Below, in pieces: positions 11,790-25,924 of a stretch of DNA of 64,000 bases. Below the pieces are notes generated by a model, which had not been told where the DNA came from, made no database searches, and saw nothing but the letters and a program-made list of their open reading frames with translations. The position numbers and the translations under genes are program-made. Source of the DNA: Urophycis tenuis (taxonomy: Eukaryota > Chordata > Actinopteri > Gadiformes > Phycidae). Where the stretch lies: assembly GCA_036785325.1 (NCBI GenBank), contig JAXIVH010000006.1:7991984-8055983 (forward strand). The letters run 5' to 3'. Numbering within the stretch: position 1 is the first letter of the stretch; every line of letters begins with the position of its first letter.

Positions 11790-12033
11790 TCCGGCTTCGT
11801 TAGCAGCTGGCTGACATGTATCCGGTTGGCCAAGGCAATAACACAATGTTTTCATGTTTTTATTTCCCGTATAAAGGCAAATTCCGTGATATACGTAACA
11901 AATGTACCTTAGATTGATATAGAGAATATTTTACAAGGCCACAAAGCTGATTTGCGCTGGAGTCCAAGAAGAGCCAGTTAAAAGCAGCCTATGTGCTTCA
12001 GAAGTTGATGAGGCGTTTTGAGATTACAAAGCA

Positions 12034-12100
<67 letters not shown>

Positions 12101-12309
12101 TGTGCTTGTGTGTGTGTGTGTGCTTGTGCGTGTGTTTGACCTTTATTCTACCTATGCAGTAAAGAATTATTGCCTTTTTGTCTGACTAAAGTGATAAATG
12201 CTCTGAGTTTTTATTGTGTAATAAAGAAGAACTGTATGTATTGAATGTATTGATCAATTTGTTTGGGTATCAACAGAAAGCTTAATACACACCATTCATC
12301 CTGCCATTC

Positions 12310-12343
<34 letters not shown>

Positions 12344-12695
12344 CTGAGGCAATGTCCAAAGCACTTCACTTAAACTATAATGCACATTCTAAAGGTAAGG
12401 TTTTGTAAACCTTTATATGAAAACCCATAAACATTTTCTGCCACATCTAAAAGACAACGCTAAATGTAGGCTAGTTAAACATTGATCACGTGATCATTAT
12501 CTTCTGCCGGTTTTCATTATGATGTGATAAAGGGGGAGGAAGGAGCTGGCAACTGATGAGATTTGATGAGTCCAATTTAAATATGAATGAAGAGTCTACA
12601 AAATACAAGCTAACATCTATAAACGGTCACTTCTCCCACAGTATTTAGACCCCATTGTATACATTAAATGTTGAGCTGCTCGTAGTGATTGCTCA
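11790..12695. other. Intergenic, no gene seen
   Basis: This stretch holds a TG array at 12035-12136, a T run at about 12313-12341 and otherwise AT-rich unique sequence. I see no coding or RNA gene. Confidence 0.6.
12035..12136. repeat. (TG)n microsatellite
   Basis: A pure TG array, then TG mixed with CG and TTG variants. Confidence 0.97.
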
Positions 12696-12699
12696 TCTT

Positions 12700-13185
12700 A
12701 ATGTTCACCATAGAAACCACCGAGCAACCACCAAGAGCACCCTAGCAATCACCTATGACACCCTATCAATCGCCCAGAATACCCAAGCTCCTAGAACACC
12801 ATGGCAACCATCCAGTACACCCTAGCAACCACCAAGAACCTTATAGAAACTACCCAGAACACCCTAGCAACCACTTAGAACACCATATCAACCAACTAGA
12901 ACACCCTAGCAACCATTAATAATACCCTAGCAACCACCTAAAGCACCCATCTAGAACACCCTATAGCCACCACCCAAAACACTATAGAAACATGCCCACA
13001 GACATGCCCAGAACACCCTAGAAAACATCTAGAACACAATGGAAACCACCTAGTATACCCATAGAAAACCAACAAGAACACCCCAGCAACCGTTCAGAAC
13101 ACTAGTTAGCCTACTGCACAGAACACCCTAGCAACCATTCAGAACACTAGTTACTGCGCAGAACACCCTAGCAACAATCCAAAAC
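12700..13185. repeat. Degenerate ~24-bp minisatellite (AACACCCTAGCAACCACC-like)
   Basis: About 20 diverged head-to-tail copies of a unit built on CCTAGCAACCACC plus AGAACA. The last copies contain longer 30-50 bp higher-order duplicates, such as the segment with GTTCAGAACACTAGTTA occurring twice near 13093-13153. It has no open reading significance. Confidence 0.85.
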
Positions 13186-13423
13186 AGCACCATTTGAAGT
13201 AGCTGGAAAGTGAGACCCTGAATAAACATATGACTTGGGATCCCACAACAGGCACATTGTCATATCAATGACAACATGGTGAATACACCATGTTTCCATA
13301 TGAAATTCTGTTTGTGACCTATTTATTTCTTTCTTTTGTGGATGAGGAGATGTTTGCCATCTAGTGAACCAGTAAAAGATATGGATTACCAAAGGTAACT
13401 GATTTTTACCTCTTCAAACTGAG

Positions 13424-13673
<250 letters not shown>

Positions 13674-13689
13674 CCATTGTAAGACCATT

Positions 13690-15590
13690 GTAAGGCACTT
13701 GTAAAACCATTCTCCAACACTAATCCAGCAGATCCTCCAAAGAACAATCTATTGGTTTTCTAAACACTGCTGTTAAACCTGTTGTGTTTGCAATCTCCCT
13801 TGAGAGTTTGCCACACCTTTACAATGTTCAAATGACCATGTTGGACCACTGGAGAAGATTAACTTCTTGCTTTCTTTTCTCCTTCCATCTATGGGCTCCC
13901 TAAATCTAAAGTCCTTGCTGGTGTCTCTCTAGGTCAGCACACCAGGGGTATGCCGTAGGCCTACCGGAAAGAAAAATATACTGTCTCCTACCAGAAGCAA
14001 CAGGTTTTCCCCAATATACATTGCATATAACATGTTGTGAACTGAATTGTGTCTGAACCTTCCGTGCAGTGTTTTACCTAAACTTTCAATTTTCTGTTCT
14101 GTTCCACTGTTCTTTGTCTAATGTCCAAAATGAAAAGTCAATATTTCAATTGTTCAGCTAAAACAATTTCATTAAAATGATTGTGTTGTTGAAATGATGT
14201 GTTTGCAATTTATTTGTACAAATTAAAAACTGATACATGGGGATGAAAAAGTTACATACTAGTGTGCTAAAAAAATTACTGCGTGTGGTAAGAAGCCCTA
14301 CTGAATGCTTGATAAGTAGACTATAATGGATAATGAAGTGTTTTATCATAGTGCGCGCGCTGTGGGTCACTATGAACTATCATAGTGACCCACAGCGCGC
14401 GCACTATGATAAAAAAAACTATGATAAAAAAACCGGCAAGAAATAAAAACTACTTTCACCCCTGGCAACCACACCATTGGACTGATGGGATCATTCAGAC
14501 TGAGCAGCAGTATACAGGTGCTGCTGGTCAGCTCTGGAGAAGGGCCGGCCATTCAGAGCTTTCTAGGCCATGGCGACCGAACCTCTCCCCAAGTGAGGTC
14601 AGAACAGGTATTTCCCGTCAAGCCACGGAATCAGCCAGAGCACTGTAAGAAGCCCTGCTTTCACTCAGCAAATAGCAGGGCGATGACGGAAGACTTTTCA
14701 CTGGCTGCTATCTTCTCATCTCTGTGGGGAAATACAAACTTATTACAAAATGACTGCACAGATCAGGATTCAATAGAGCTCTTATTCCTCGGGGGACGTG
14801 TTTCTGCGCACATGGCCAGTCGTGCAATATTTATATACGTATGCCTATAGGAGCACAACAGTGTGTGGCCTGTGTGTCTGCTAAACTTATCCTCTGGCCT
14901 TCAAGTGACAGGTAGCCAATATGTTCTGCCTTCCTGATGGCTGAGTAATGTCTTTAGAGGTTGCGGAGCACAGCATCTGGGCTGTGTTGGCGGGGCAGCA
15001 GCCGCAGACAAAAGCCAGTATTGTAAGGGGAGCGTCCAGATGGATAGTGCCAGGAATTGTCCATGCGGGAGTGGGAGGTCAGGGGGGGGTGTACAGCCAG
15101 CCAGTGCTGACGCAAACACATCGGCCCAATGGAGTCACGCCATGCCATCGGAGTGAATCGAATGAAGCATCCGCCGACAGAACAGAGACTTCTGCTTACA
15201 CAACTGGCAGCCTTGACACTTGTAGCCTGGGCTGCATTGGGTGTGAACGTTTGCGCTGAGAAACGGGGATTAGTCTGTAACCAGTTTTTTCGGTTTTGTT
15301 CTTTCTTCTTTGTTTTTTAGTTGTCACATCAACATGCCCCGACATGTCACAATGTCAACATTGCAGATATCATATTTTCCCAAAGAAGAAATAACAGGTA
15401 AGAAACCAACGGCCAACTGTCTGTATTGTAAAATTCAACATCACCAGGCAGATGTGACTACAGGGCAGAACATTATACCTGACCCTGACCCTGACCCTGT
15501 CAGATGTATTTTCTATATGATTCCACCATTGATACATCCAACATCCAGCACAATGGGTGTCCAGAAGGTGATGACATTAATTGGAGTTGC
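13690..15590. other. Intergenic, no gene seen
   Basis: This is mixed-composition sequence containing the 14341-14414 palindrome. A moderately GC-rich patch at about 14480-15240 has several short open frames but no recognisable domain or splice-consistent exon. Conserved noncoding function cannot be judged without alignment. Confidence 0.5.
14341..14414. repeat. Perfect 35-bp-arm palindrome with 4-base loop
   Basis: The arms 14341-14375 and 14380-14414 are exact reverse complements separated by ACTA. The arms contain a GCGCGCGC core. A partial copy of the right-arm end (ACTATGATAAAAAAA) repeats just downstream. Confidence 0.97.
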
Positions 15591-15594
15591 ATGG

Positions 15595-15595
<1 letters not shown>

Positions 15596-15669
<74 letters not shown>

Positions 15670-15713
15670 TGTGTTTGTGTGTGCGTGCATGTGCGTGTGT
15701 GTGTGTGTGTGTG

Positions 15714-15795
<82 letters not shown>

Positions 15796-15830
15796 TGTGT
15801 GTGTTCGTGTGTGCGTGTGTGTCTGAGTGA
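15596..15830. repeat. Long (TG)n microsatellite with CG/TTTG interruptions
   Basis: About 235 bp of TG with interruption clusters near 15665-15695 and 15720. Open frames across it are repeat artefacts. Confidence 0.97.
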
Positions 15831-15839
15831 GTGTGAGTT

Positions 15840-17583
15840 GAGGCTGGTCAGACATGTATAGACATGGTATGTAATGGGAAAGATAAGACAGGCCTTCTGC
15901 TGGGCTGTGGCACACACTACATACCATGTGACACACTACAATGTCAAAGGGTCACTATAGCTATAGATGACTAAAGGAGTCCTCTGGGTGACTATACTTT
16001 CTCAACTCAACAGCCTCGATTTCAATCAGCAGGCTCCATCACATCTCACTGTCATTAAACTTCCTGCATCAAACCTTTTGGTAAACCCTTCAATAAGGGA
16101 TGAGGATACGAATGGTTATTGTAGGATACATGTCATGATATCATATGATACTATATCAAAGGATACTCTATATAAGGATACTAAAGGACACTATATAAAG
16201 ATATTATATATATATATACTATATAACTAACTATACTATAGAATACAATGTAAGGTCATTAGATGGCTTTGTTAAATACTTGACTGATTGGTACTGATTG
16301 GATTCAGCATACTTTTATTTCTGCTGCTATGAATGACAGACCATTGCTTTGGACGCTATTTCCAGCTGTAATATTTAACTATTGTGTATTTAACGATTAT
16401 CTTTTTTTTGCAGAAGCAATAAAATATGTTATGAACACATAATAATAGATAATTGTGTTTCTAAATATTTTCTGCCAAATGATTGATTTATTCCATAAGT
16501 AGCCATGTAATAAGTGGGATAATGTACAGCATGATCAGGTGTACATTGATCAGGGTGATTCGACACTACATCACCCTACCAGGGTCTATTTCAAGACAGT
16601 GACCGGCTACTATTGTCTGCAATATGAATACTAAATATGAAATATGAATACTAAAGGATACTATAGGATGCTGCAGGATGCTATAGCATACTACAGGACA
16701 CTATGGGATACTGTTTAAGAATGCTAAATGATAGGATACTATCTAAGGATTACAACATCAATCACTGCTTTGTGTAGCACACCAATTGTTTGGTTAATGG
16801 TTGGTAAATACAGACATATTTATTTTATATTGCTGTCCATAATTAGCAAAAACATTGTCTTTGCATTCATTTAAATTATTTGATCAGTTAGACGTTAAAG
16901 ATATTTCCTTAGCAAGAAATAAAAAATAAAAAATGAAGCAAAAAAGCTGTTAGGAAAGAGAGCACAATAACCAGTGGCCATTTCACACTAGCTAACCAAG
17001 AAAATGATAACCTAAATAAATGTTTACCAACTAGGGATTGGCATACAGGTTAAACATAACAAGAATATTATAACCTAAATAAATAATTGCTAGGGGTTGA
17101 GCGTCTGTGTGCACAAGTGACGGTGATGAATGATATTAATTCGATAATCCATGTGAATACAGAATACAGACACAACATGCATGATATAGGGTTTTAATGT
17201 GATAATGATGCTTCATTACAGGCCTCAAGAAAGGCCTTATTTACATGAACATCTTTGACATTTCTCAAACAACATCCTGTACATTTCACACCCCAAACCA
17301 AACACACGCACAAACACCAAGTGAGATTGAAATCAGGCCTGTTGGTAAAATCCTTGCATGCGTGCTTCGTGAGAAGAAGTCTACCCACCCACACCTTTCC
17401 CTCCTGAAGAAACACCATTTATAATTTTGAGAGAGCAATTTACCATGGTGTCTTGCGTGAGAGACATGGTACCAGCTGTGTTTACCAGGACTCTGTGTGT
17501 TATGAACCTAATCACTTTACCAGCCCTCCCCTGCCTGTTATGGATGGCACTTGTCACTTAGGAAGGAACGCCCTGGGCCTGCT

Positions 17584-17585
<2 letters not shown>
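15840..17585. other. Intergenic, AT-rich, no gene seen
   Basis: It contains two patches of degenerate GGATACTAT-like short tandem repeats (about 16118-16240 and 16640-16745) and AT-rich unique sequence. No coding exon or RNA gene is recognised. Confidence 0.55.
16118..16745. repeat. Two patches of degenerate 9-12-bp GGATACTAT(A) repeats
   Basis: Units such as AGGATACTATAT, AGGACACTAT and AGGATGCTAT recur at 16118-16240 and 16640-16745, separated by unrelated AT-rich DNA. Confidence 0.7.

Positions 17586-17587
<2 letters not shown>

Positions 17588-17656
<69 letters not shown>
17588..17656. repeat. (TG)n microsatellite
   Basis: A pure TG array of about 69 bp. Confidence 0.97.
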
Positions 17657-17658
<2 letters not shown>

Positions 17659-17659
17659 C

Positions 17660-20460
17660 TCTATGGGAGACCTCACGGCGGGGGTCCTTCTCCTGAATAA
17701 CGACCACAATTAAATTAGGTTTAAGTTGGAGGGTTATGATAATGCAGAACAGCAAACAAACCAAACGCTTAATTGATGCACATAGTGTATCCAAATAGTG
17801 TACTATCCAAATACAGTACATGTACTCCACATAGAGTAGATGTTTTGTTTACTATGAATGTGCCAAAAACACAGCAATGAATGCCCCATAACAATATAAT
17901 CAATGACTTATAAATAACTAATTATAATAATGTAAGTACATAAAACAATCTCATTTAATGGGAGTATAGAACCAGAAATAGGTAATATTCTTACTATATT
18001 CTTATATAATAAATATTAAGTCTTATTATTATACTTACGAATATAGTTCACTATATTATATAGTAAGTATAAAACCATACTGAGTATGAACAAGCTGAGG
18101 TCATATGTTCCTCTAAAACTGCTTGCTGTTACATACTGACTTGTTCTTTGCTTACTTGCTTCCTAGCTGACTTCCTGGTGGAGCTAGAGCCAACCTTACA
18201 GTTGATTTCAGTACATGTAAGTCCGTCCAGTCTTTTAAATGAAAAGGTGACCAGCATGAAACAATTCATACTCAATTCATTCATACAATTCAAACTCTTT
18301 AGATATATGGAGGCCATGTTCACTTTAAGCAAGACAAGCTGCACCCTCTGCTTGTTGTTTAGCATGTTCCTAGAGAAACACCCACCTCTGTTATTCTGTC
18401 ACAGTGAATCACTGGCTGACCCCTCTTATTCTGAAAGCAATATCCAGTCTTTTCTCAAAGGATACGCGGCCAGAGGATTGGGTGAATGGACCATGAATAA
18501 TGCTTTTATTGACTTGGTCTCATGTGAAAAGAGACAAAGTGAAGCTGAAAACAAGCCAGGGGTAATTTATGGAGAAACATGTTTATTGTCTCTATCCCAC
18601 CATAATCATAGGTCATCAACTGATAATGTTTAACTGTAATACCAATAGAGTAATACCATGGGATTACACTACAATTACTAAAAAAAAATGCTGTTACTAC
18701 TACTACTAGTAGTACTATTAGAATAAATACTATCAAAATATAAAAATGTAGCCAAAGTAAATAAACAACACAAACTATAATACCAATCAGATCATGCATA
18801 AAAACCTTTTCGATTATCTTGTGAAAACCATAACGACCAAATAAACCAATTCATAACAACAGACCTAATGAGCTCCCCCAGGAAATGATGACCATAATTG
18901 GCACAAAAAAGAACTTGGGACAAATTATATGGTCCAGGATCAATTGGCTTCCTAGTTGCTTTTCCGGCACAGGGAAATCTTTCTGATATTAGTGATAGGT
19001 TTATAATCTTTTTGATATTGGCGATAAGCTTTGTAACATATATATATATATATATACAACATATATATATATATAAAAGCACATAGAAGTACATATACAA
19101 ATACACAATTTATCATATTATATATATAAATATAATACGTCAACAGATTTAAATATAAATTATGTTTTCTTATTCAATCCGTTGGCAAATAACACATTAC
19201 AAAGGTTTTTGATATTTTCCAATTATCCAATGCATAGCATATGTACACACATCAGTCACCATCATTTCACAGTTTTAACTGCTTGGACACAGTTGAAAGA
19301 GAAATGGGTCACAGCGCAGATGTGGTTATAGTATGCAGTCTACTGCTCACCCACAACCTAGCAAACAGAGCCTTGAAACGCTGTAGCTTGCTGGCATGTC
19401 ATACTCTTCTATGAATCTACAAATAATCAATATTTTTCTAAATCTGAAAGTTTCAAACATCCAAATATATCTGTGATTCTGGAACTTACAGGCCGTGTGG
19501 TCTGGCATATACATCGGATGTCTTATGTCCAAGAGAAACATTATAACATTAAGAAACATAAGATGGGCTGCAGAAAGCATAGATTCAAGGTTTTGTATAA
19601 AATCTTGAATAAACTATTAACAAAATATATACATCTATTTTTAATACAATATTAGTAACTTTCAATGACACCAAACCCTTAGATCCATACCCAGCCCAAA
19701 CAAAGACAATTACTTCTTTTTTTTGGAATACCCCTTAATTGCAATCAAATACTTAAGACATCAGACAATTAGCTCCATGGCAATGCAATTATTGACAAAA
19801 AATGAATTAAAGTAAATGAAAAATGAATTAAAAATTAACAAAATCCTATTGACATTTCTGTCACTGCCAAAAGTCATATCACGTAGTTACATAGTCATAT
19901 TTCAAATCTTGAAGGGGAGGGAGCAGTGAAGAGGACAACACAACTGAAGGGTCTGATTGCATCCATTGTATCGGGTCCATTACAAACAAAAGTATGCACT
20001 ACATCACATCACTGCACCAGATAGGGTAACTGGGGGAAATGATTGCTGCAGTGGGAAGAAGGGATACTGATGTATTTCTCTATCAGTGGCACACAGCCTT
20101 CTCACTTGGATGATGAGCGATAAATAGCCAAAGTGGTTACTACAAGGAACAAACTTTCCCTGCCATCAAATACAGAGTATAAAGAGTGGCAGCAGGATTT
20201 GTTATTTTCTGTGAATTGGTTTGTGGGTTAAAATAGAGCCGAAAAAAACATTAGATTGGATAGAACCAAAAAAAAGAGGAAGAGATCTTTGAAGAGGCAA
20301 GAACACAAAAACACTTTAGATTTTATGTGTGTTTGTCTTGGCAGACTGACGACTGATGTGGAATCTAAGCTCCAGCCACGCTGACAAACCTTTAATATAC
20401 ATTGAGATGGCTCCTATTTGCCATGCCCTAAGTACTATACGATAACCTATTGCTGATTTT
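17660..20460. other. Intergenic, AT-rich, no gene seen
   Basis: Includes AT/TA dinucleotide runs at about 19040-19075. The open frames here are short and lack domain signatures. Confidence 0.55.
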
Positions 20461-20592
20461 GGGCCGGTACAGCTCAGTGGGATCGGTTAACCAACCGGAG
20501 GGTTGGCAGTTCGATCCCTCCTCCAACGGTCCACATGTCGAACCCCACAAATGTAATGTAAGTCGCTTTGGATAAAAGTGCCTGCAACGTCT
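20461..20592 (+). mobile_element. tRNA-derived SINE
   Basis: The head has A-box-like ACAGCTCAGTGGGATCGG and B-box-like GGTTGGCAGTTCGATCCC. The body CCACATGTCGAACCCCACAA leads to the tail AAGTCGCTTTGGATAAAAGT. It is the same family as 7425-7586 and 44305-44469. Confidence 0.82.
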
Positions 20593-20599
20593 TCTTCTG

Positions 20600-23440
20600 A
20601 TACAATTTTTTTTGTACTATTAATTTTAATTGTACTAGTAGTAGCAGCAGCATTTTTAGTAGTATTTGTTGTGCAATCTCATGGTATTACTCTATTGGTA
20701 TTACTTAGTTGAACATTATCAGTTCATGATACTGAACATGATATAGTATACAAGTATACAGTACATTCTTTCAGATGTTTTACAATATACTCAGAAAGTA
20801 AGCAGAAACTGTACTGCAATAGGAATCCTTGTTTGTCTCCATGGTATTACCATGTTCTCACCTTATCCCTTGTAATAGAATGTTCCACATGCAGTTAAAA
20901 TGAACTTGTACCATACATGTTTCACAACATTGCCAAGTAAAACACAACAATTTACTCGCTAAGCTGAAACTGTAGAGTAAAAGGAGGCATTGTTTGTTAC
21001 CATGGTTCTACCAGGCTCTTACCATATCCTTTGTACGTGGTTATTCCATTTCCATGCATTATAAACGTTGTATATATCATGTATGTTTCCCATTTGAATG
21101 CCAGGTTTGGACTGACTTCATCCTCGGTCCCGTGGGACAGCGGTGATGTCAGCCATGTGCAACATGAGTGATGGAGCGCTCCATTAGAGTACGGAGAGAG
21201 AGAGAGTGGCTTGTGACAGTACATCTCCATGCTGCATGTCAAGGTTTGTCGAGCAGCACTACAGAGGGTGTCACCTGGTTATGTTACATTCTTACAACTG
21301 ACTAATGAAAAAATGTTGCCTGAACCGTGTATGGTATGTCACACACACGCCAACCCAAGACTTCCTCTGTCTCAAGTCTAATTAGATTATTCATTTTTTG
21401 CAACATTTGTCAAAATTTGAGGTCATGTCCATCTGCTTGTATTGTGTCATAGTGAACCGTACATGAACAGGCATGCTAAATAGTGTAATGGTAACCCGTG
21501 TTTGGACAGTAGGCCTGCTAATGGCGTTTTTCTATTAGCCCTTTTGGCCGCTCCGAGCCGTGCGGCGGTTTGTCACTATCAGTGTAAACATGCCACGCCC
21601 GTGACAGCCCATCTCTGAGACACCGTGAGGCACTCGATGGAAGTCTGCGTGAAACAGTGTGCAGCGTGTAAACATGACTCATCTGGAATAAGTCAGCTCT
21701 CAATGAGCTATTGGGACGAGGAAGCAAAAAGAGGGAATATTGAACTTTGAACAAACTGAGTTCATCATTGTGTGTTTGTCACCGTCCATCTCAAACAGCC
21801 CTGATATATAATGTGTCTGTATTATTTGTATTATGTGTGTGTAGGCAGTAAAACAGGGTGTGTTATTAGACACACATAGACACACCTTCAAGGGGGAAGC
21901 CCCGCGAGTCCAATTGTGTCAAGCTGGGCCAGTATAGTTTAGTAGTAGTAGTATAGTATAGTATGGTGTAGTGTAGTGTAGTGTAGTGTAGTGTAGTATA
22001 GTATTGTGGAACACATGGTACTAGTAAATAAGAGGTGTGTACTTGCAAGACCAAGAGGAAAAAATATTGAAGAAAAAACCTCAATAAACCTTAATATTAA
22101 TAAGCTATACTAAAGATAACATTACATTAGCCATGCTTCAGACTAGAGAAAGTACTAAAGCTAACATTAAATAAGATTTGCTAGAGATTAGAAGATGTAC
22201 GAAAGCTAACAATAAATAAGCCATGTTGGAGACAAGAGGTTGTACGATGTGGAATGCTTGCACTAACAGACAGGCAGATAGACAGACAGAAATACTTTAA
22301 TGATACCAGGGATAGGGACATTGCTTTTTAACATCCAGATTCAGTCCCAATACACACAAACTTTTTTCAAATGCGCATCAGTTATTATGGAAGTGAATTA
22401 TACCTTTAGACATCTGAAGCACAATGGAGGTGCTGAGATGAATTTAACTGAACCTGCAGTCTCCCAGACTAGAGCCATGGCATTGGGCAAAGCTGCTAAT
22501 AATGCAAATATTCCACAAGATTTGCATATCATTGAAGTCAGCAAGCAGAGATTTTGTTGTGACACTGTTGTTGTGTTATAAATCAAACAAATAAGTGAAA
22601 CGGGTGTTCCATTGTTATGCACATGGCTACCATTTAAATAAGAGAATACACAAGACATTTTGAATTGTGAAGCAGGCATGAAATTCCCCTAAGGTAGGAC
22701 ATTGCCTGCACAGTTACCAGCTGAATGCAAAGTCTATGCTCGCAACTAAAACAATCCAGCAGGTCTGGTTTTCTAAATGCCTGAAGTGGGGGTGTGTGAT
22801 GCAAACTGTAGGTACATTCAATTCACTTGAGACCAAGTGTCATCTATCCACCCTTTGGAAGAACAAAACAGCCTCCTCTTGTCACCACATGGTTTGTAGT
22901 CAATAGCCCCTGATAGTCGAGTAAAAGGCCCTGATGTTCTCGAGACCTCAGCAGTCAACAAACACCCTTGATGCTCTTAAGTCCGCAGAGAGCGGTCTTG
23001 CTTTGATTATCAACAGTCATCAATAATGTAAAAAATTGAATTAATGGCTTCCTCATCTCTGTTAGATCTTCCCACCTGGACTCCCCATGGCCTGCCGCAT
23101 GCCTCCCCCGCATCCACCTACCCATCTCCACTAACCCCCCTACCCCCCCGACCCATCCCCTCCCCATCTACCCCATCGCCATCCCTGCCCCCCACCCTAA
23201 CCCCCACCCCACCCGCCCCGCAACGGACAAACATGGTAATAAGAGTTCATCACTAAAACATTTCCGGTGTTAACCTTTTGAAATGAGCTGTTTCGATACA
23301 GATCGAGGTGAATAGTACTGCTGCTGCCCTCCTGCTCTCTCCTGTTTCAGTCTCCTGGAGGCCTCGCTGGTCCACAGAGTCCCGCACATTCACTCTCCGA
23401 CTGCTGAAATATACATACATACACAATGTAAAAATATACT
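20600..23440. other. Intergenic, no gene seen
   Basis: Contains a (GTGTA)n/(GTA)n microsatellite at about 21944-22005 and a LINE-tail-like stretch at about 22262-22320. A C-rich patch at about 23050-23225 is of low complexity. No gene is recognised. Confidence 0.5.
22262..22325 (-). mobile_element. LINE 3'-end remnant (TCTG-repeat tail)
   Basis: Reverse complement of a sequence ending in CATTAAAGTATTTCTGTCTG-like repeats. It resembles the stretch at 23836-23893 and the tail at about 50070-50110. These look like truncated 3' ends of one LINE family whose tails end in TCTG or TCTA repeats. Confidence 0.5.
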
Positions 23441-23442
23441 TT

Positions 23443-23615
23443 ACATTTACATTTGCATTTAGGACATTTAGGGGACGCTTTTATCCAAAGCGACTTACAA
23501 AAAGTACACGTGTCAGAAGAAGGCGAAACATTTCATTGCTGTTAATACAGTACGATAGTCACCAGAACAAGTTTCACGCATTTCAATTGCTAGGTTAACC
23601 ATTGCTAGTATACAA
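23443..23615 (-). repeat. Dispersed repeat with GCGTCTGCTAAATG-like tail (copy 2)
   Basis: Minus-strand copy of the family at 7612. It holds the tail (AAGCGACTTAC at about 23490), then TCAGAAGAAGGCGAAACATT and CAATTGCTAGGTTAACCATT. Confidence 0.7.
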
Positions 23616-23623
23616 TTATATTA

Positions 23624-23838
23624 TAGATATACATGCTCTCGTTGTAAAAATATACTTTGTATGATAAATATACATGCTTTCATTGTCAAAATATACTTTA
23701 TATTATAAATATTAATGCTTTCATTGTCAGAATATACTTTATATTATAAATGTACATGCTCTCATTGTACAAATATACTTCACATTATAAACATATATGC
23801 TCTCATTGTAAATATCTACTTTATATTACAAATATACA
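23624..23838. repeat. ~43-bp tandem repeat, five copies
   Basis: Units of the form TACATGCTCTCATTGT + AAATATACTTTATATTATAAA follow each other five times with substitutions. The array ends in the LINE-like 3' tail. Confidence 0.8.
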
Positions 23839-23893
23839 ATTTCCCTCAGGGATTATTAAAGTACGTCTGTCTGTCTGTCTGTCTGTCTGTCTA
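23836..23893 (+). mobile_element. LINE 3'-end remnant with (GTCT)n tail
   Basis: TTTCCCTCAGGGATTATTAA followed by AGTACGTCTG and GTCT repeats matches the 3' terminal form of a common fish LINE group. No coding part remains. Confidence 0.6.
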
Positions 23894-25465
23894 TAGGCCT
23901 ATGCTAACCCAGTGGGTTTTATGTCATCATGCCCTAAATGTAAATGTAATTGACTGTAACTGTCATTAACTGACCTTTTTATTAAGGTACATAAAAAGAC
24001 TTACTTCTGCATAGGACGGAACGTTGTGATGTGAACAAAAGCGCAGCTTTTCCATTCATGCTTAAGCTAATAGTTTTTTTTTTACTGTGCATTCCATGGA
24101 TTCATTCATATTAAAGCTGCAGTTTCTGGTTTGGCAAATCCTCCTTGTTGCTCAGAGCTGTCTTCATCAACAGATCAAACAGATCTATTTCCAGAACAGC
24201 TTGCAACAAAGACGGTCAGCATTGACACCTGTCAGAGCCATTTAGTTGTAAGCCCGTCTTACAATTTCACATGCCCTTTAATATTAACAGTGGACATGCG
24301 TCACTTCTGCAATCTCTGGTATGAATATTTGTCTGTCAAAGATTATTTGAACATCATCTGGTCTAAGGACCAGATTTTTTAAATGGGACATTTGTAATTT
24401 GGCAACCATATATACATCATTTCAAAAATCACCTTAGACCATGATGATGTTCAAATAAGTCATATGTATATATATAAAGAAATGGGACATTTTTACTTTT
24501 TGCATAGTAGAGTAAAAGTTTGGTTAATAATGATGTGTTTTAAGCTTTGGTAAAGCAGCAAAAAGCAAAAGATTAACAGAATAGGAGATTGTTCTGTATT
24601 GTATCAATAGCATAATATGTACACACTAGAAATGGTTGAGGGGCATTTTTTAAAGCATACAGCTTTAAAAAATGTTTGCCACACGTTTTTTCTGGTATTT
24701 TTACCCACGCATGGAAGTTATTATATGTTACTTTTTGGTTGCGGCGCAGTGCTCTTCATCACAAAAGCAAAGACGTAAAAAAATGTTCAACGTTGCAGGC
24801 ATAACAGTTCATTCAAAGATTAAAGCAATCTCAAAAGCAAAGAGCCTATCCTCTTTCAAAAGAGCTTGTTGACCAGAGCCGTGCCAAAACATTGGTTCAT
24901 CTTGGGGTTATATTTGAAGGACGGAGACAACTAAGAGCCCAGAAGGATTTCAAGACGGCTGCAACAAGAGCCGGTTTCCAATGATCTGTAAAGTACAAAT
25001 AGGTAGAAAGTCAGATATTGGCCACTGTTCTGAACTCACCCATCAGTCCACAGCTAAGGTAGAGGGGTCCTTGTGTCAATGTGGCTGATGCAGGCAGAGC
25101 GCCCAGTGGATGCCATTGATGTTATGTGCTGAGAGAATTAGTGCCCTCAATTAGTTTGACAACCATACATGTATTTTTTCCAAGAAGTGACAGGTGGAGG
25201 TGGATCCAAGATTGTATACGAGAGAAACAGTGGGACTGTAGCTGATAGTGGGGGTTGTACGCTCAAGCGCCTGCGATGGTCAAAATTATATTATATATAT
25301 TATTGATATGTATAGTTATATAATATCATTTTCTGCCACTTGGAGTCTCTTAATTAGAACAATAACAACAGTCTGTTGTCAAAGTGTAGGTGAGAGAGAG
25401 AAAGTGAATCAATGGGATGCGCGCACCTCTACATTGCAATACGATACCCATCGTTGCCCATTTTG

Positions 25466-25525
25466 AAAAATAAAATCAATTCAATAAAAAATGGAGACCT
25501 TTTTTATTGAATTGATTTTATTTTT
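25466..25525. repeat. Perfect 26-bp-arm hairpin
   Basis: The arms 25466-25491 and 25500-25525 are exact reverse complements around an 8-base loop. They are AT-rich. Confidence 0.95.
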
Positions 25526-25805
25526 ATTTTATTTTTTTGGATTACTTTTTTCTACGGTCAGGTAGAAAATTTTCCTAGCTATATCCTAGCCGACATAGCT
25601 AATCCCACTTGTATGGCATTCCTGTACGTACACAAAACTAGAGTATATCTAGGCTGATTCATTCAGCGTCAATTGGTGCTGCAATATCCATTCAAATTGT
25701 TTTGACTTAATTGACTTAATTTGACTTAAACAGAGGTGAATTCTATTTTAGAACTAGCCTGGCGATAACAGACATTTGGAGATCTCACAACCTACCAAAC
25801 ATCTG

Positions 25806-25855
25806 GGGATTTCAAAATTAAAGTTAGCTGCCACTGACTTTAATTTTGAAATCCC
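25806..25855. repeat. Perfect 19-bp-arm hairpin
   Basis: The arms 25806-25824 and 25837-25855 are exact reverse complements (GGGATTTCAAAATTAAAGT at the left) around a 12-base loop. Confidence 0.95.
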
Positions 25856-25924
25856 GCTAACAAACTGAGGGCCCTTGAGGCCCTGACACACCCAACTAAC
25901 ATCAAGGAACTAAGCACAACAAAG

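Noticed and set aside
18148..18633. 161-codon plus-strand open frame
   Set aside because: No known motif, AT-rich, no supporting splice sites or homologous features; treated as chance.
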